Source: Telmatactis stephensoni (taxonomy: Eukaryota; Cnidaria; Anthozoa; Actiniaria; Isophelliidae). Taken from it: DNA of 64,000 nt. A program made the translations under genes and the position numbers. The notes below the pieces were generated by a model, which saw nothing but the letters and a program-made list of their open reading frames with translations, was not told the origin of the DNA and searched no databases. Location: positions 497,001 to 561,000 of the forward strand of contig JALIZF010001870.1 of NCBI GenBank assembly GCA_029948255.1, given 5' to 3'. Shown here one piece after another: positions 23,589 through 34,410 of the stretch; the stretch's first letter is position 1, and the number at the start of each line of letters is the position of its first letter.

Positions 23589-24220
23589 ACGAAATTACGA
23601 AATTACGCGGCATGAGTCGTTTGTCTACTATGTACAGACTCGTAGAATTACTCTGAATCAGTTTAACATAGCTTACAAGAGTCGCTTACTCCATCTAAAC
23701 AATGATATCACATCTTCTTTATTGAAATAATACAGAATCACTGTGAAAATCACTGTGAAAATCTAAATAATTTTCACTCCCGTACGAATAGCAAACAAGT
23801 TCGCGTACGGGCCGTGACGTACGAAAAGCCACTGCGAAAAATTTAAGCCTCTTCATTGGAAATTTAGGATAGAGACTGATACTTCCATGAGTTCAAATCA
23901 GCTTGCCGGCGAAGCAGACAAATCAGGACAAATGTTCCGCTTCATTACCCGGCGAACTCAAAACGTGACTAAACTACTGGCTTTAAGACATATTTATTTT
24001 TGCCCGTATATTTCTATATGTCGGGTATTTAGCTTCTTTCCGTAGTAGTGCGGTATCCGTTATGCTGGAGTGTCCCGGGGGGCCCGGGTGGAGTGTCCAA
24101 AAGATGAGAGTTGACTGATGTAAATAGCTATCAGTAGGCGAAAGACGTCACAGGGAGCCGAACTCAATTTCTATGATTAGGCAGGTATGAGCGACTCTCA
24201 TGCCAGACTGAATTCCACTT

Positions 24221-24475
24221 CAGGCTCGTAACATGGTATATTTTCGTCTCACTGATCCCGGGTTTTTACGGAAATTTTGACTCCTGAGCCCATATTTTTA
24301 GAAATTTTTGATCCCTGATCCTTGGTGCAAAAAACTGAGCTGATCCCTGATCCTGACCCAATGTCCCTGATCCTCGATCCCACCCATTTGATCCCTGAGC
24401 CCTGGCCTCTGATCCCTGATCCTGGCCATAATTTGGAGCTTGATCCCTGATCCCATATACCATGTTACGAGCCTG
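24221..24475. mobile_element. 255-bp TIR element with TGATCCCTGATCC repeats, TSD CCACTT
   Basis: TIRs CAGGCTCGTAACATGGTATA and its inverse are almost perfect. The interior is mostly TGATCCCTGATCC repeats. CCACTT flanks at 24215-24220 and 24476-24481. Confidence 0.88.
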
Positions 24476-24728
24476 CCACTTGGGCACGGGTAAACGCACT
24501 ATGTGCGTCTTGTTAATCCATATTCTACCATTAATATAAATGTACATTAAAAAAGGTTCCAAAAGTTCCAACGTTCGAAGATATAGCTTATATAAGTTAT
24601 ACATATCACGAGGTCCAAGAGAACTCTTCGTAATATGGATGTGTCCATACCATAGAGGTTTCATTACTAGGCTGACGAACTACGGTCCACATTATAGAAG
24701 GTTCTAGAAGAAAAAAAGACTGTCTCAT

Positions 24729-25613
24729 CTAAATTAGGTTCTTGCTTATGATAAGGACATTGTCAATCTTTTTGCCCAAGCACTTTCCATCTCTGACTAT
24801 CGTGTGGTCGCGTATTACAGACAGTACCTTGTCAACAGATGCTTTATCAGCCTTTGTGCGAAAGTCAACGTAATGAGTCAAGAAATCAAGAAGGAGGTTT
24901 CCCTGGATGGAGCTCTCATCAAAGACTTCGGTTACGTCAATCTCGTACTCCTGTTGAAACGATTCGTATTTCCATCCGTTCCTTTGGGCCACTTTTGTGA
25001 CTTCAATTGCATATGATTCTTGGGTTGGTTTACCTATTTCTAAATCGCCAGTCATTTCTTCAAGTCCAAGCGTAGTTGTTATTAAATCTTTTCCATTCAC
25101 TACAACTACTACATGCCCATTCTCATGCAACTCCTTCTCGAAACAGTGCTTCAAGGCTTGCTCTACGTCAACGTAATAAATGCTGTGAGTAAAATGTACC
25201 AAGTCAAACTTTGTTGCTAGTTCTGCTTGATTGCTCGCTTGCGTGTATTCCTCAAAGGTATGAGCACGAACATCAAAGGTGGTCTTGCCCTTCAATGATT
25301 CTGGCAAGGTCTCAATGGCTTTCTGGTAAAGACTGATGTGATGGTGGTTTGGTTCAATAGCACGACTAAATATCTTGATATCTTGGATCTTTGCATTTTT
25401 TTGCAGCTCTGCCTGTACGATTTGCAGTATTTGCAAGTCAACAGCTCCATCTCCACTCCCGACACTCAAGATATTGAATTGTGAATCATGCTTTGTCTCG
25501 AGTATCGTTCTTATTACTGAAGGGAGATGGAGTGAAAGGATTTCTCTCACCTTAACTAATTCTCCAGTTTTCTCCATAAATTCATCAAGACGTTTCGTGT
25601 TAGTATTCACCAC
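24729..25613 (-). CDS. Histamine N-methyltransferase-like SAM-dependent methyltransferase
   Basis: A single open frame of about 294 codons resembles animal HNMT in length and layout (human HNMT 292 residues, from memory). A Rossmann-fold SAM motif ILSVGSGDGAVDLQIL lies at about 48-63. FSRAIEPNHHHISLYQK (about 80) fits the acidic post-motif that binds the cofactor ribose. FDLVHFTHSIYYV (about 140) and the C-terminal GNLLLDFLTHYVDF match HNMT-type sequences. HNMT transfers a methyl group to histamine in the cytosol; many cnidarian relatives have unknown substrates. The frame opens at a GTG next to a TAA, so the codon at 25611-25613 is not ATG. Family similarity already begins before the first ATG (codon 13), so a 5' coding exon upstream is likely and was not located. 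Confidence 0.82.
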   Translation of the reverse strand: MVNTNTKRLDEFMEKTGELVKVREILSLHLPSVIRTILETKHDSQFNILSVGSGDGAVDLQILQIVQAELQKNAKIQDIKIFSRAIEPNHHHISLYQKAIETLPESLKGKTTFDVRAHTFEEYTQASNQAELATKFDLVHFTHSIYYVDVEQALKHCFEKELHENGHVVVVVNGKDLITTTLGLEEMTGDLEIGKPTQESYAIEVTKVAQRNGWKYESFQQEYEIDVTEVFDESSIQGNLLLDFLTHYVDFRTKADKASVDKVLSVIRDHTIVRDGKCLGKKIDNVLIISKNLI

Positions 25614-25819
25614 TTAACGCAGAACACGAATACTCCATCTTTTGCAGGCTGTTGTGATTTCAGCGTCTTATGTTTTTAAGTTGTAGAACATAGACTCTTA
25701 GGAATGTCACGAACATCTCAGACATGGTATTCGTGACTGCAATATGATTCCAGTATTTGTCCAGAAATAAGTAACCCTGTAACCGGAGACTCGAACAAAT
25801 GGTACTGAACTGAGTAAAA

Positions 25820-25984
25820 GAACCTGGGAACCAGAAGTTTATTTTTATCTTGCTATTGACACTTGTAATTTTGACGGTTCTGATCGCAAGAAAGAAGAAA
25901 CGAGGTTTTCTTCTTTATTGATGCAACCGTCAATATTACAAGCGTCAACAGCAAGATAGAAATAAACCTCTGGTTTCCAGGGTA
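25820..25984. mobile_element. Foldback MITE, about 165 bp (CCTGGAACCAGA ends)
   Basis: AACCTGGGAACCAGAAGTTT and the inverse of AAACCTCTGGTTTCCAGGGT bound two arms of about 60 bp, separated by a short loop. Ends resemble those of the element at 62485. Confidence 0.75.
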
Positions 25985-25989
25985 CGATG

Positions 25990-26940
25990 ACCGTGATCAT
26001 CACCGAAAAGAAAAAAAGAAAAGAAAAAAAAGAAAAAAAAAAAAAGAAAAGAAAAGAAAAAAGAAACAGAAAAAATCCATAGCAAAGAAGTCAAGAAGCT
26101 CAACTCTCCAGTTGAATAGCGATGCGCGGACGTTCTAAAAATAGAATACGTCACCTTCCGATCCCCTACAAAGGTCGGACATTATTCATGAACTGACTGA
26201 AGATAAGTGAAGTTGAAAGGCAGAAAATGTGAAAATGTTGTCTTGTAAATGGTTGCTACAAAGTACTGCTGTTGGGGAGAGTGTTGGAGTGACTCAAGAT
26301 ATTCAGATCTGCTTTATCTAGTGCTTAAACAGCAATTTAGAAGAAGTTAAGCTAGTATATTTACTAGCAATACAGTCCTTGACTCGAGTGATTACATTTC
26401 ACGTTTGCCGCTTTGTTTTGGTCAACTGCAGAGGAGGAACGCACACCGTCCCGAGATGCATTGCAAAATGAAGTATATTATCAATTTTTTTCGCAAATTC
26501 ATCATTGTGTTGGAGTCACCGACTCAGCGAGAGCATCGATAGCGAAGCATTGTGAGGAAAGCTAGTTCTTTCGAATTTGTCGTCTATTGCTTGTGAAAAA
26601 CGAAACCCACTCATGGTGTAGCTTGAAGTATCAATTCTTTGTCATAAAAATAATTGTTAAGATTAATACGTTGGATGAAGCGACGCTTTATGTTGAATCC
26701 TGTGATTGAACTGCATGGTCCAAGTTCGTGAGCAGTTAATTCTCGAAATATGTCAGATACAACATGTAAAAAACGTTAAACTTGTAAAACTAAATCTTTA
26801 ATTAATTTTGGATTGCTAGCCATTCAAGAACAAACTTCAATGAAACTTTAGAGTGAGAATATAAATAACACCGAAGCAAGGATCGGAAACGCCAAAGGTC
26901 ACGGACTGAAATTAGTTTATTTCCTGAGCGTTATAGTCGT
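25990..26940. other. Intergenic, A-rich tract then no recognised feature
   Basis: An (AAAAG)n tract at 26005-26065, then unannotatable AT-rich sequence up to the target duplication of the large foldback. Confidence 0.5.
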
Positions 26941-26984
26941 TATGTACGGAAGCCCAGGAGGGCCACTAATGGTTTTTGTTTTTG

Positions 26985-27715
26985 TTTTTAACTTTCCGGT
27001 TTTTGTTTTTAACTTTTCAGTTTTTGTTTTTTGTTTTTTTGTTTTCGGTTTTACTTTTTGCTTTTCGGTTTTATTTTTTGCTTTTCGGTTTATATTTTTG
27101 AATTTCGGTTTTTATTTTTACATTTCACTTTTATTTTTTGCTTTTCGGTTTTTATTTTTGAATTTCGGTTTTATTTTTTGCTTTTCGGTTTTTATTTTTG
27201 AATTTTGGTTTTATTTTTTGCTTTTCGGTTTTTATTTTTACATTTCACTTTTATTTTTTGCTTTTCGGTTTTATTTTTTGCTTTTCGGTTTTATTTTTTG
27301 CTTTTCGGTTTTTATTTTTGAATTTCGGTTTTATGTTTTGCTTTTCGGTTTTTATTTTTACATTTCACTTTTATTTTTTGCTTTTTAGATTTTTATTTTT
27401 GCTTTTTGTTTTTATTTTTTGCTTTTCGGTTTTATTTTTACATTTCACTTTTATTTTTTGCTTTTTAGATTTTTATTTTTGCTTTTTGTTTTTATTTTTT
27501 GCTTTTCGGTTTTATTTTTTGCATTTTGGTTTTATTTTTTGCTTTTCGGTTTTTCTTTTTTGAAATTTGTTTTTATTTTTTGCTTTTCGGTTTTATTTTT
27601 TGCATTTTGGTTTTATTTTTTGCTTTTCGGTTTATAGTTTTGAATTTCGGTTTTATTTTTTGCTTTTCGGTTTTTATTTTTTGCTTTTATTTTTTACTTT
27701 TGAAAAAAAATCTTT
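26985..27715 (+). repeat. Minisatellite, left foldback arm (TTTTGCTTTTCGGTTTTATT)
   Basis: Roughly 20- to 30-bp units built from TTTTTGCTTTTCGG, TTTTTGAATTTCGG and TTTTTACATTTCAC variants. The Phe-rich ORFs in all frames here are translations of the array. Confidence 0.92.
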
Positions 27716-28019
27716 TTTGAAAAAATATTTATTTTTTTATTCCGTTTTAGAGAATTTTCTTTCTTTTTTTGAAAAAAAATTTCTGATTTTGAAAAAATTT
27801 TTCTTTGAGTGGCCCTTCTGGGCCGTCCCATGATGCACTGCGGCACGACATCAACAAAGATGGCGGACGCTTAGAAGGATGAGGAAAATCAATCGTTGCT
27901 TGTTATCTGCTCATTATTACTAGCTTTCTTTCGTTTCTGTAGTTTTTGAAGTTTATCTTGTAAACTACGGACTACAAACAGACAAGTGCAACATACAGGC
28001 CCATATATACATTAAGGAC

Positions 28020-28470
28020 TGCTTAAATTCTCTCTCTCTCTCTCTCTACCTCTCTCTGACTCTGACAGTCGGGCATTTGATCATTTTCTGGGACTCACAA
28101 ATCATTTGATCATTTTCTGAGACTCACAAAAGTTTTTGTTCCAACACCCTCGGGATTTTGATGAAAAAAATTCAGCTCTTGATCAAGTCTCAACCCCTTG
28201 TCTGCACTTCTCCCACCGTCGGGGTTTACTTTGATGGCTACATGATTCAGTCCAATAAAATCTCAGTCAGTCAGTAAGTACCAAATTATTTCATATGGTC
28301 ACAATAATATGTGTAATATGCCCGGGGGGGGGGGGGGGGGGGTACTCCCCTATATTTGTTATACGGGTATGTTCCACGCTATAGGGTATGGTTTCAGGCT
28401 ATAATACTAAGACTTTAATTATAATTATAGACTATAATTTAAGCAATCCTTCCCGGGCAATCCTTAATGT
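28020..28470. other. Foldback loop: CT repeat and poly-G element end
   Basis: (TC)n at 28032-28050. At 28320-28350, CCCGGGG(n)TACTCCCCTATAT resembles one terminus of the 22982 element family. No gene. Confidence 0.6.
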
Positions 28471-28474
28471 ATAT

Positions 28475-28603
28475 TGTAAAAAGTAGACAAGTTGTGGGTG
28501 AAAACAGCTCCTTTATTCCTTGTATAGCACTCAATATTAGAATGACATTTGATATGTATGATTGCCTAATATCAAGTTGGCGTGTCACGCACAACTTGTC
28601 ACA
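28475..28603 (-). repeat. 3' LTR of the gypsy element (129 bp)
   Basis: Preceded in element orientation by the polypurine tract at about 28604-28620. Starts and ends with the usual TG...CA. Confidence 0.93.
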
Positions 28604-28776
28604 TCTTCTTTTTTTTTTAAATATTGAAAGGCTATCGCTAACATGGAGAAGCACAATGACAAGTCCGGTCGTAATGCAAATCAAAGGTCATGTCCGATTT
28701 TTTTCGTATTCTTATTGTTCTTATTGTAATCAAGACTGTTTTTTTTTTTTTGTGAGAGTTATGTCTTCACATGTAG

Positions 28777-31700
28777 TCAGTTCATGACAAAGTCCTTGTG
28801 CCAGACCGGTGTTGTTGCTACTCGTTGGGATCGGCGTAAGGTTGGCAATGTAGGGCTTGTTGTCTCTTCAGAGTTACTGCTGTCGGTACGTAGCTGTTCG
28901 TCTGGTTTCTGGTGCTGTTCTGCTGTCATTGGTTCCGGTAGCTGGATCGGTGCTGGCTCTCCTGTCTTCATCAGGTGTTTTCGGTTGCGTCTGTACCGTC
29001 CCTCCCCAACTTCTACTTCATAGCTTCGAGGGCCAACTTGACGCGCACAGGTTCCTTTGCTCCACGTGTTTTGTCCTGGTAACCGCATCCGAACCGTATC
29101 ACCCGCTACAATCGGGTCCAATGGTTTAGCGTTCCGGTTGTAGTAGTGTTCCTGACGTTTCTTGTTTCCGAGGATGTTACGGGTCTCATCCTCTGTGGAA
29201 TGTCTCGGCTGTAACAGTGTTCCTGATACTGGGATCAGCGTTTTACAACGTCGGCCCATTAGACGCTGGGCTGGGCTTGTTCCAACTCCCGCAGTTGGTG
29301 TATTGCGCCAGTCAAGCAGCGCTTGGAACTCTGAGGTATTGGAGGCTTTGCACTTGCTGAATAGCCTCTTAACAGTCTGTACGGCATTTTCAGCCTTTCC
29401 GTTTGACTGTGCGTATGTCGGCGAGGACGTTCTGTGCTCAAACATCCATGTCTTCGCAAACACTGCGAACTCTGCTGAGGCAAATTGTGGTCCGTTGTCC
29501 GTGACCAATGTATCGGGTATGCCAAAACGTGCAAATATGGCCTTCAGCTCTTTGATAATTGATCGAGACGTAATCTGTGTGACCTTGCTTACTTCGATGT
29601 AGTTGCTGTAGTAGTCGCTCACGACTAACAGGGTTCTTCCATCGAACTCGCAGAGATCTGCTGCTACTTTGGCCCAGGGGCGGGCTACAAACTCGTGGTG
29701 TATAATTGGTTCCTTTGCTTGGCTGTGACGGTGAGCTAGACATACATCGCAGTGAGAGATGTATTCTTTCAGATCCGTTGTCATCCTTGGCCAGTAAAGA
29801 GCTTCTCTAGCTCTGCGAATACATGCCTCTATCCCGATGTGAGACGCATGTGTTTTCTCCATCAACTCTTTCCTGAGTACTGTCGGCACTACCAGTTGTG
29901 GCCCTTTGAATATCAACTCGTCTTGGGTGGTCAATTCATCCCTCACGTCGAAGTAGGGCCGCACACACTCGTGCACGTCTGCCTTGGAGTCTGGCCACCC
30001 ACGACGTATGACGTCTCGTAACTGTTGCTGTATCGGATCGTCTGCCGCTGCATTCTTCAGTTGCTGCCAACGTTCCTTGGTCACCGGCAGGAACTCGCGA
30101 TGATCAACTTCTTCTAGCTCTCTTGTAAAGCCACTAGCGTTCACTTCAGGTATGTATGCTCGGCTGAGTGTATCGGCGAGAAGGAGTTCCTTGCCTTTCT
30201 TATACTTAACTACCAAGCTGTACTTCTGAAGCTGTAGAAGCATTCTTTGCAGACGCTTTGGGGCTGCGTCTAGGGGCTTTACAAAGATCGGCTCTAACGG
30301 CTTGTGATCGGTTTGTATATTGACCTGCTGGCGGCCGTACACATAGGCGTCGAATCGTTGACAGGCAAACACTATGGCCAATAGCTCCTTCTCTATCTGT
30401 GCGTATCGTGTTTCAGCTGGGGTCAGAGCTCTTGACGCATAGGCCACGGGCTGACCATTTTGCATGAGCACGGCCCCGAGTCCCGATTGTGATGCGTCAC
30501 ACTGCAGTGTGACTTCCTCTTCCAGGTTGTAATAGCGTAGGACCGGTGTGCTCGTTATGGCCTGTTTCAGGCTGTCGAGAGCTCTTGACTGAAGCTCACC
30601 CCATTGCCACTGGGCGCCGTCGTGCGTCAGCTCCCGTAAATCCTTCGTGGTATCTGATAAATTTGGTAAGAATTTGGCTAGATACTGAGCCAGGTCCAGG
30701 AGGCGCTGTACCGCTGCTTTGTCTGTGGGTGTCGGCATCTCTAGAATGGCACGCACCTTCGCCGGGTCGACACGTAACCCTTTGTCTGTTGCCATGTGGC
30801 CAATGAACAGCACTTCTGACTTCCTCAGGTTGAGCTTTTCCGCATTCAGGCGCACGTTTTGCTCGGCGCACCTCTCGAGGAAGGCCAAAAGATTTTTGTC
30901 GTGGTCTCGAGTTGCTTCTTCGTACGTGTCGCCAAAGCCAACAGCCAGGAAGTCGTCAGCCACAACCTCAATGCCATTTAGCCCCTCGGCAAACTCGTGC
31001 ATTTTCCTTTGGAAAACCTCAGGGGCGGAGGAAATGCCAAACGGCATACGCTTCCAGCGGTAGCGACCAAAGGGCGTTTGGAACGTGGTTAAGTACGTCG
31101 ACTCCTCAGCCAATTTCACGTGCCAGAATCCATTTCTGACGTCCAATAGGGTAAACACCTTGGCACCATGTAGACGTGTGGCGATATCCTCAATTGTAGG
31201 TAGCTGGTAGTTTTCACGCAATATGGCCTGGTTGAGATCTTTGGGATCGAGGCAGATGCGTAGCTTACCATTTTTCTTTGGCACAGTTACTACGGAGCTT
31301 ATCCATTCTGTGGGTGTGGTCACTGGCGCAATGACCTCCTGACGGACTAGGTCGTCCAAGGTTTCTTTCAGCCTTGGCCGCAGGGCAACGGCGACTCGAC
31401 GCGGTGCGTGTTGTACTGGCTGAGCTGTAGGATCGAGGCGTATTCTGTACTCGCCCTCGAGCTCTCCTACTCCTTCACTAAATACTTCCGGGAATTTTGC
31501 AAACAACTCTTCCTTAGAGATCGGCGCCGATCGTGTGTCCACTGAGAAAACGGGTGCACCATTAACATCGGGTTTATTCAATAAATCATTGTCTTTGTAT
31601 TGAATAATGTTCATCCCCAGACAGGCTTCACGGCCGAGAATGGGGCGGATTTCTTTATTGTCAACTACTTTGCAGTCAAGTAGACAAGACGTATCGTTTC

Positions 31701-32787
31701 TCCAGACACGCAAACACACTCTGCCAACAACTGCGACCTTTGACCCCCCGTAGGCCACCAGCGATGTTTGAACAGACTTTATCTTTGCAAGGTTGACATC
31801 ATTTGTTGCTTGTTTGTAGATGTGCAAAGGTATGACGTTACATTGGGCTCCGGTGTCAGGTTGAAATCTGACGAAACTTCCGGTTTCTAACCTCAATGTC
31901 ACTAGCTGTGAATCATCTAGCCTGACAGCTGAAATTTCGTCTGTTTGATACATTTCCGGTTCAGACTGGCCGTCTTCGAGATCTTCGGTAAAGTTGACCT
32001 CTTGTCTACATTTAGATGCAAAATGGTTTTTCATATTACATCTTCGGCACGCTTTTCCCCACGCGGGGCAGGCTTCGCGGCTTGCTGCGTGTCGGTAGCC
32101 GCAGTTAGAGCATTCTTTGCCTTGCTCTTGTTTTGTTGATTTCCGACGAAAGTTCGTGCGCTTGGGTTTCCTATTTTGTGTCACGCCATCCGCTGTGTTT
32201 TCAACTTTGTTAACGTCTGATCCTCCGCTGTTGTCTTGAAACACTTTGATTTGTTGCAACATAGTTTCTGAAGCACGACATATTTCATCTGTTTTGGCGA
32301 GTGTTAGATGTGTCTCTCTAAGTAATCGTTCGCGTACTTTGCTGTCTTTGATGCCAAATATAAGTCGATCGCGTAGGATTTCATCAGGGGTTATTGTGTC
32401 AAAATCGCACCCTTCTGCTAGTTTACGAAGCGCCGTTCTATACTGGTCGTACGACTCTGAAGATTCTTGTGTTCGTCTGTTGAAACGGTAACGCTCAAAG
32501 GGTACGTTTTTCCTTGGTTGGCAGTAATCTCCAAATTTCTTCAGGACCGGCTTGATTTTGTTCTCTTCGCCTTCGCCCCAACCGCTGAATGTTGAGTACA
32601 CTTCTCGTCCTTCTTCTCCTATTATCGTTAGCAACGTCGCCACTTGTACTGGTTCTGGCTTTTTACTTAACTCCGTCGCCAATGAGTAATTCTCCCAGGC
32701 TAGCAAAAACTTCTTCCATTTTTCAGCCGCGTTGGCATCATGGATTTCCAACGGAGGCGGCGGTGGTAACGCGTATCCAGAAGCCAT
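28777..32787 (-). CDS. Gag-Pol polyprotein of the gypsy retrotransposon
   Basis: The start is taken at the ATG at 32785-32787 (MASGYALPPP), because the open frame upstream runs through the LTR and primer site. The product is 1,336 residues. Domains: gag 1-225; two zinc knuckles 226-260 (the second is C-x2-C-x4-H-x4-C, CRRCNMKNHFASKC); aspartic protease with DTGAQ at 311; reverse transcriptase about 480-660 with LLDVRNGFWHVKL and the catalytic VADD at 609-612 in place of the usual YxDD; RNase H from about 760 (QCDASQSGLGAVL); integrase zinc-binding HHCC about 980-1016; catalytic core D1044, D1097, E1133, with exactly 35 residues between the last two. No frameshift separates gag from pol, no chromodomain is evident, and there is no env. 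All key residues appear intact, so the element may be functional. Confidence 0.95.
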   Translation of the reverse strand: MASGYALPPPPPLEIHDANAAEKWKKFLLAWENYSLATELSKKPEPVQVATLLTIIGEEGREVYSTFSGWGEGEENKIKPVLKKFGDYCQPRKNVPFERYRFNRRTQESSESYDQYRTALRKLAEGCDFDTITPDEILRDRLIFGIKDSKVRERLLRETHLTLAKTDEICRASETMLQQIKVFQDNSGGSDVNKVENTADGVTQNRKPKRTNFRRKSTKQEQGKECSNCGYRHAASREACPAWGKACRRCNMKNHFASKCRQEVNFTEDLEDGQSEPEMYQTDEISAVRLDDSQLVTLRLETGSFVRFQPDTGAQCNVIPLHIYKQATNDVNLAKIKSVQTSLVAYGGSKVAVVGRVCLRVWRNDTSCLLDCKVVDNKEIRPILGREACLGMNIIQYKDNDLLNKPDVNGAPVFSVDTRSAPISKEELFAKFPEVFSEGVGELEGEYRIRLDPTAQPVQHAPRRVAVALRPRLKETLDDLVRQEVIAPVTTPTEWISSVVTVPKKNGKLRICLDPKDLNQAILRENYQLPTIEDIATRLHGAKVFTLLDVRNGFWHVKLAEESTYLTTFQTPFGRYRWKRMPFGISSAPEVFQRKMHEFAEGLNGIEVVADDFLAVGFGDTYEEATRDHDKNLLAFLERCAEQNVRLNAEKLNLRKSEVLFIGHMATDKGLRVDPAKVRAILEMPTPTDKAAVQRLLDLAQYLAKFLPNLSDTTKDLRELTHDGAQWQWGELQSRALDSLKQAITSTPVLRYYNLEEEVTLQCDASQSGLGAVLMQNGQPVAYASRALTPAETRYAQIEKELLAIVFACQRFDAYVYGRQQVNIQTDHKPLEPIFVKPLDAAPKRLQRMLLQLQKYSLVVKYKKGKELLLADTLSRAYIPEVNASGFTRELEEVDHREFLPVTKERWQQLKNAAADDPIQQQLRDVIRRGWPDSKADVHECVRPYFDVRDELTTQDELIFKGPQLVVPTVLRKELMEKTHASHIGIEACIRRAREALYWPRMTTDLKEYISHCDVCLAHRHSQAKEPIIHHEFVARPWAKVAADLCEFDGRTLLVVSDYYSNYIEVSKVTQITSRSIIKELKAIFARFGIPDTLVTDNGPQFASAEFAVFAKTWMFEHRTSSPTYAQSNGKAENAVQTVKRLFSKCKASNTSEFQALLDWRNTPTAGVGTSPAQRLMGRRCKTLIPVSGTLLQPRHSTEDETRNILGNKKRQEHYYNRNAKPLDPIVAGDTVRMRLPGQNTWSKGTCARQVGPRSYEVEVGEGRYRRNRKHLMKTGEPAPIQLPEPMTAEQHQKPDEQLRTDSSNSEETTSPTLPTLRRSQRVATTPVWHKDFVMN

Positions 32788-32823
32788 TTGTGCCTCGATT
32801 TGTCCCAAAAGCGTTGTACGTTT

Positions 32824-32841
32824 ACACACCGGCTGCCACCA
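32824..32841 (-). other. Candidate tRNA primer-binding site
   Basis: TGGTGGCAGCCGGTGTG directly abuts the 5' LTR. It starts with the TGG expected from a tRNA CCA end; the tRNA was not identified. Confidence 0.65.
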
Positions 32842-32970
32842 TGTAAAAAGTAGACAAGTTGTGGGTGAAAACAGCTCCTTTATTCCTTGTATAGCACTCA
32901 ATATTAGAATGACATTTGATATGTATGATTGCCTAATATCAAGTTGGCGTGTCACGCACAACTTGTCACA
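32842..32970 (-). repeat. 5' LTR of the gypsy element (129 bp)
   Basis: Compared by eye along its length it is identical to the copy at 28475-28603. That implies recent insertion. At 129 bp it is unusually short for the family. Confidence 0.93.
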
Positions 32971-33289
32971 TATATATGGGCCTGTATGTTGCACTTAAGT
33001 CTGTTTGTAGTCCGTAGTTTACAAGATAAACTTCAAAAACTACAGAAACGAAAGGAAGCTAGTAATAAAGAGCAGATAACAAGCAACGATTGATTTTCCT
33101 CATCCTTCTAAGCGTCCGCCATCTTTGTTGATGTCGTACCGCAGTGCATCATGGGACGGCCCAGAAGGGCCACTCAAAGAAAAATTTTTTCAAAATCAGA
33201 ATTTTTTTTTTCAAAAAAAGAAAAAAATTTCTCTATAAAACGGTTTTTTTTTTCAAAAAAGAAATATTTTTTCAAAAAAGGAATTTTTT

Positions 33290-34410
33290 TTCAAAGGTAA
33301 AAAATAAAATAAAACCAAAATGCAAAAAATAAAACCGAAAAGCAAAAAATAAAAACAAAAAGCAAAAAATAAAACCGAAAAGCAAAAAATAAAAACAAAA
33401 AGCAAAAATAAAAATCTAAAAAGCAAAAATTTAAAGTGAAATGTAAAAACAAAAACCGAAAAGCAAAAAATAAAACCAAAATGCAAAAAATAAAACCGAA
33501 AAGCAAAAAATAAAAACAAAAAGCAAAAATAAAAATCCAAAAAGCAAAAAATAAAAGTGAAATGTAAAAATAAAAACCGAAAAGCAAAAAATAAAACCAA
33601 AATTCAAAAATAAAGACTGAAAAGCAAAAAATAAAAGTGAAATGTAAAAATAAAAACCGAAAAGCAAAAAATAAAAGTGAAATGTAAAAATAAAAACCGA
33701 AAAGCAAAAAATAAAAACAAAAAGCAAAAAATAAAACCGAAAAGCAAAAAATAAAAACAAAAAGCAAAAATAAAAATCCAAAAAGCAAAAAATAAAAGTG
33801 AAATGTAAAAATAAAAACCGAAAAGCAAAAAATAAAACCAAAATTCAAAAATAAAGACTGAAAAGCAAAAAATAAAAGTGAAATGTAAAAATAAAAACCG
33901 AAAAGCAAAAAATAAAAGTGAAATGTAAAAATAAAAACCGAAAAGCAAAAAATAGAACCAAAATTCAAAAATAAAAACCGAAAGGCAAAAAATAAAAGTG
34001 AAATGTAAAAATAAAAACCGAAAAGCAAAAAATAGAACCAAAATTCAAAAATAAAGACTGAAAAGCAAAAAATAAAAGTGAAATGTAAAAATAAAAACCA
34101 AAAAGCAAAAAATAAAAGGGAAATGTAAAAATAAAAACCGAAAAGCAAAAAATAGAACCAAAATTCAAAAATAAAGACTGAAAAGCAAAAAATAAAAGTG
34201 AAATGTAAAAATAAAAACCAAAAAGCAAAAAATAAAAGTGAAATGTAAAAATAAAAACCGAAAAGCAAAAAAATAAAAGTGAAATGTAAAAATAAAAACC
34301 GAAAAGCAAAAAATAAAAACCGAAAAGCAAAAAATAAAACCGAATAGCAAAAAACAAAAAACAAAAACTGAAAAGTTAAAAACAAAAACCGAAAAGTTAA
34401 AAACAAAAAC
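33290..34410 (-). repeat. Minisatellite, right foldback arm (inverted, longer)
   Basis: The reverse complement of the left array (AAAACCGAAAAGCAAAAAAT and variants), about 400 bp longer. It shows a higher-order order of variant units (AGTGAAATGTAAAAATAAAA next to CCAAAATTCAAAAATAAAGA). Confidence 0.92.

Larger units (their letters stand above)
28475..32970 (-). mobile_element. Intact Ty3/gypsy LTR retrotransposon, TSD TATAT
   Basis: 4.5 kb, read on the minus strand. Two 129-bp LTRs begin TGTGACAAG and end TTTTTACA in element orientation. TATAT flanks both sides (28470-28474, 32971-32975). A primer-binding-like TGGTGGCAGCC follows the 5' LTR directly, and a purine tract (AAAAAAGAAGA) precedes the 3' LTR. 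One uninterrupted gag-pol ORF, no env. It sits inside the loop of the large foldback, so it is younger than that element. Confidence 0.95.

Noticed and set aside
26942..27833. Several long Phe-rich ORFs on the plus strand, and mirrored ones at 33253-34461
   Set aside because: They are translations of the AT-rich minisatellite in the foldback arms, open in several frames at once.
28320..28345. Poly-G run as a possible assembly artefact
   Set aside because: The same CCCGGGG(n)ACTCC end is seen at 22982 with a target duplication, so it is a real element terminus; the exact G count remains unreliable.
32788..32994. Upstream extension of the gag-pol frame to 1,405 codons
   Set aside because: The extra 69 codons read through the LTR and primer-binding site; the ATG at 32785-32787 is the sensible start.
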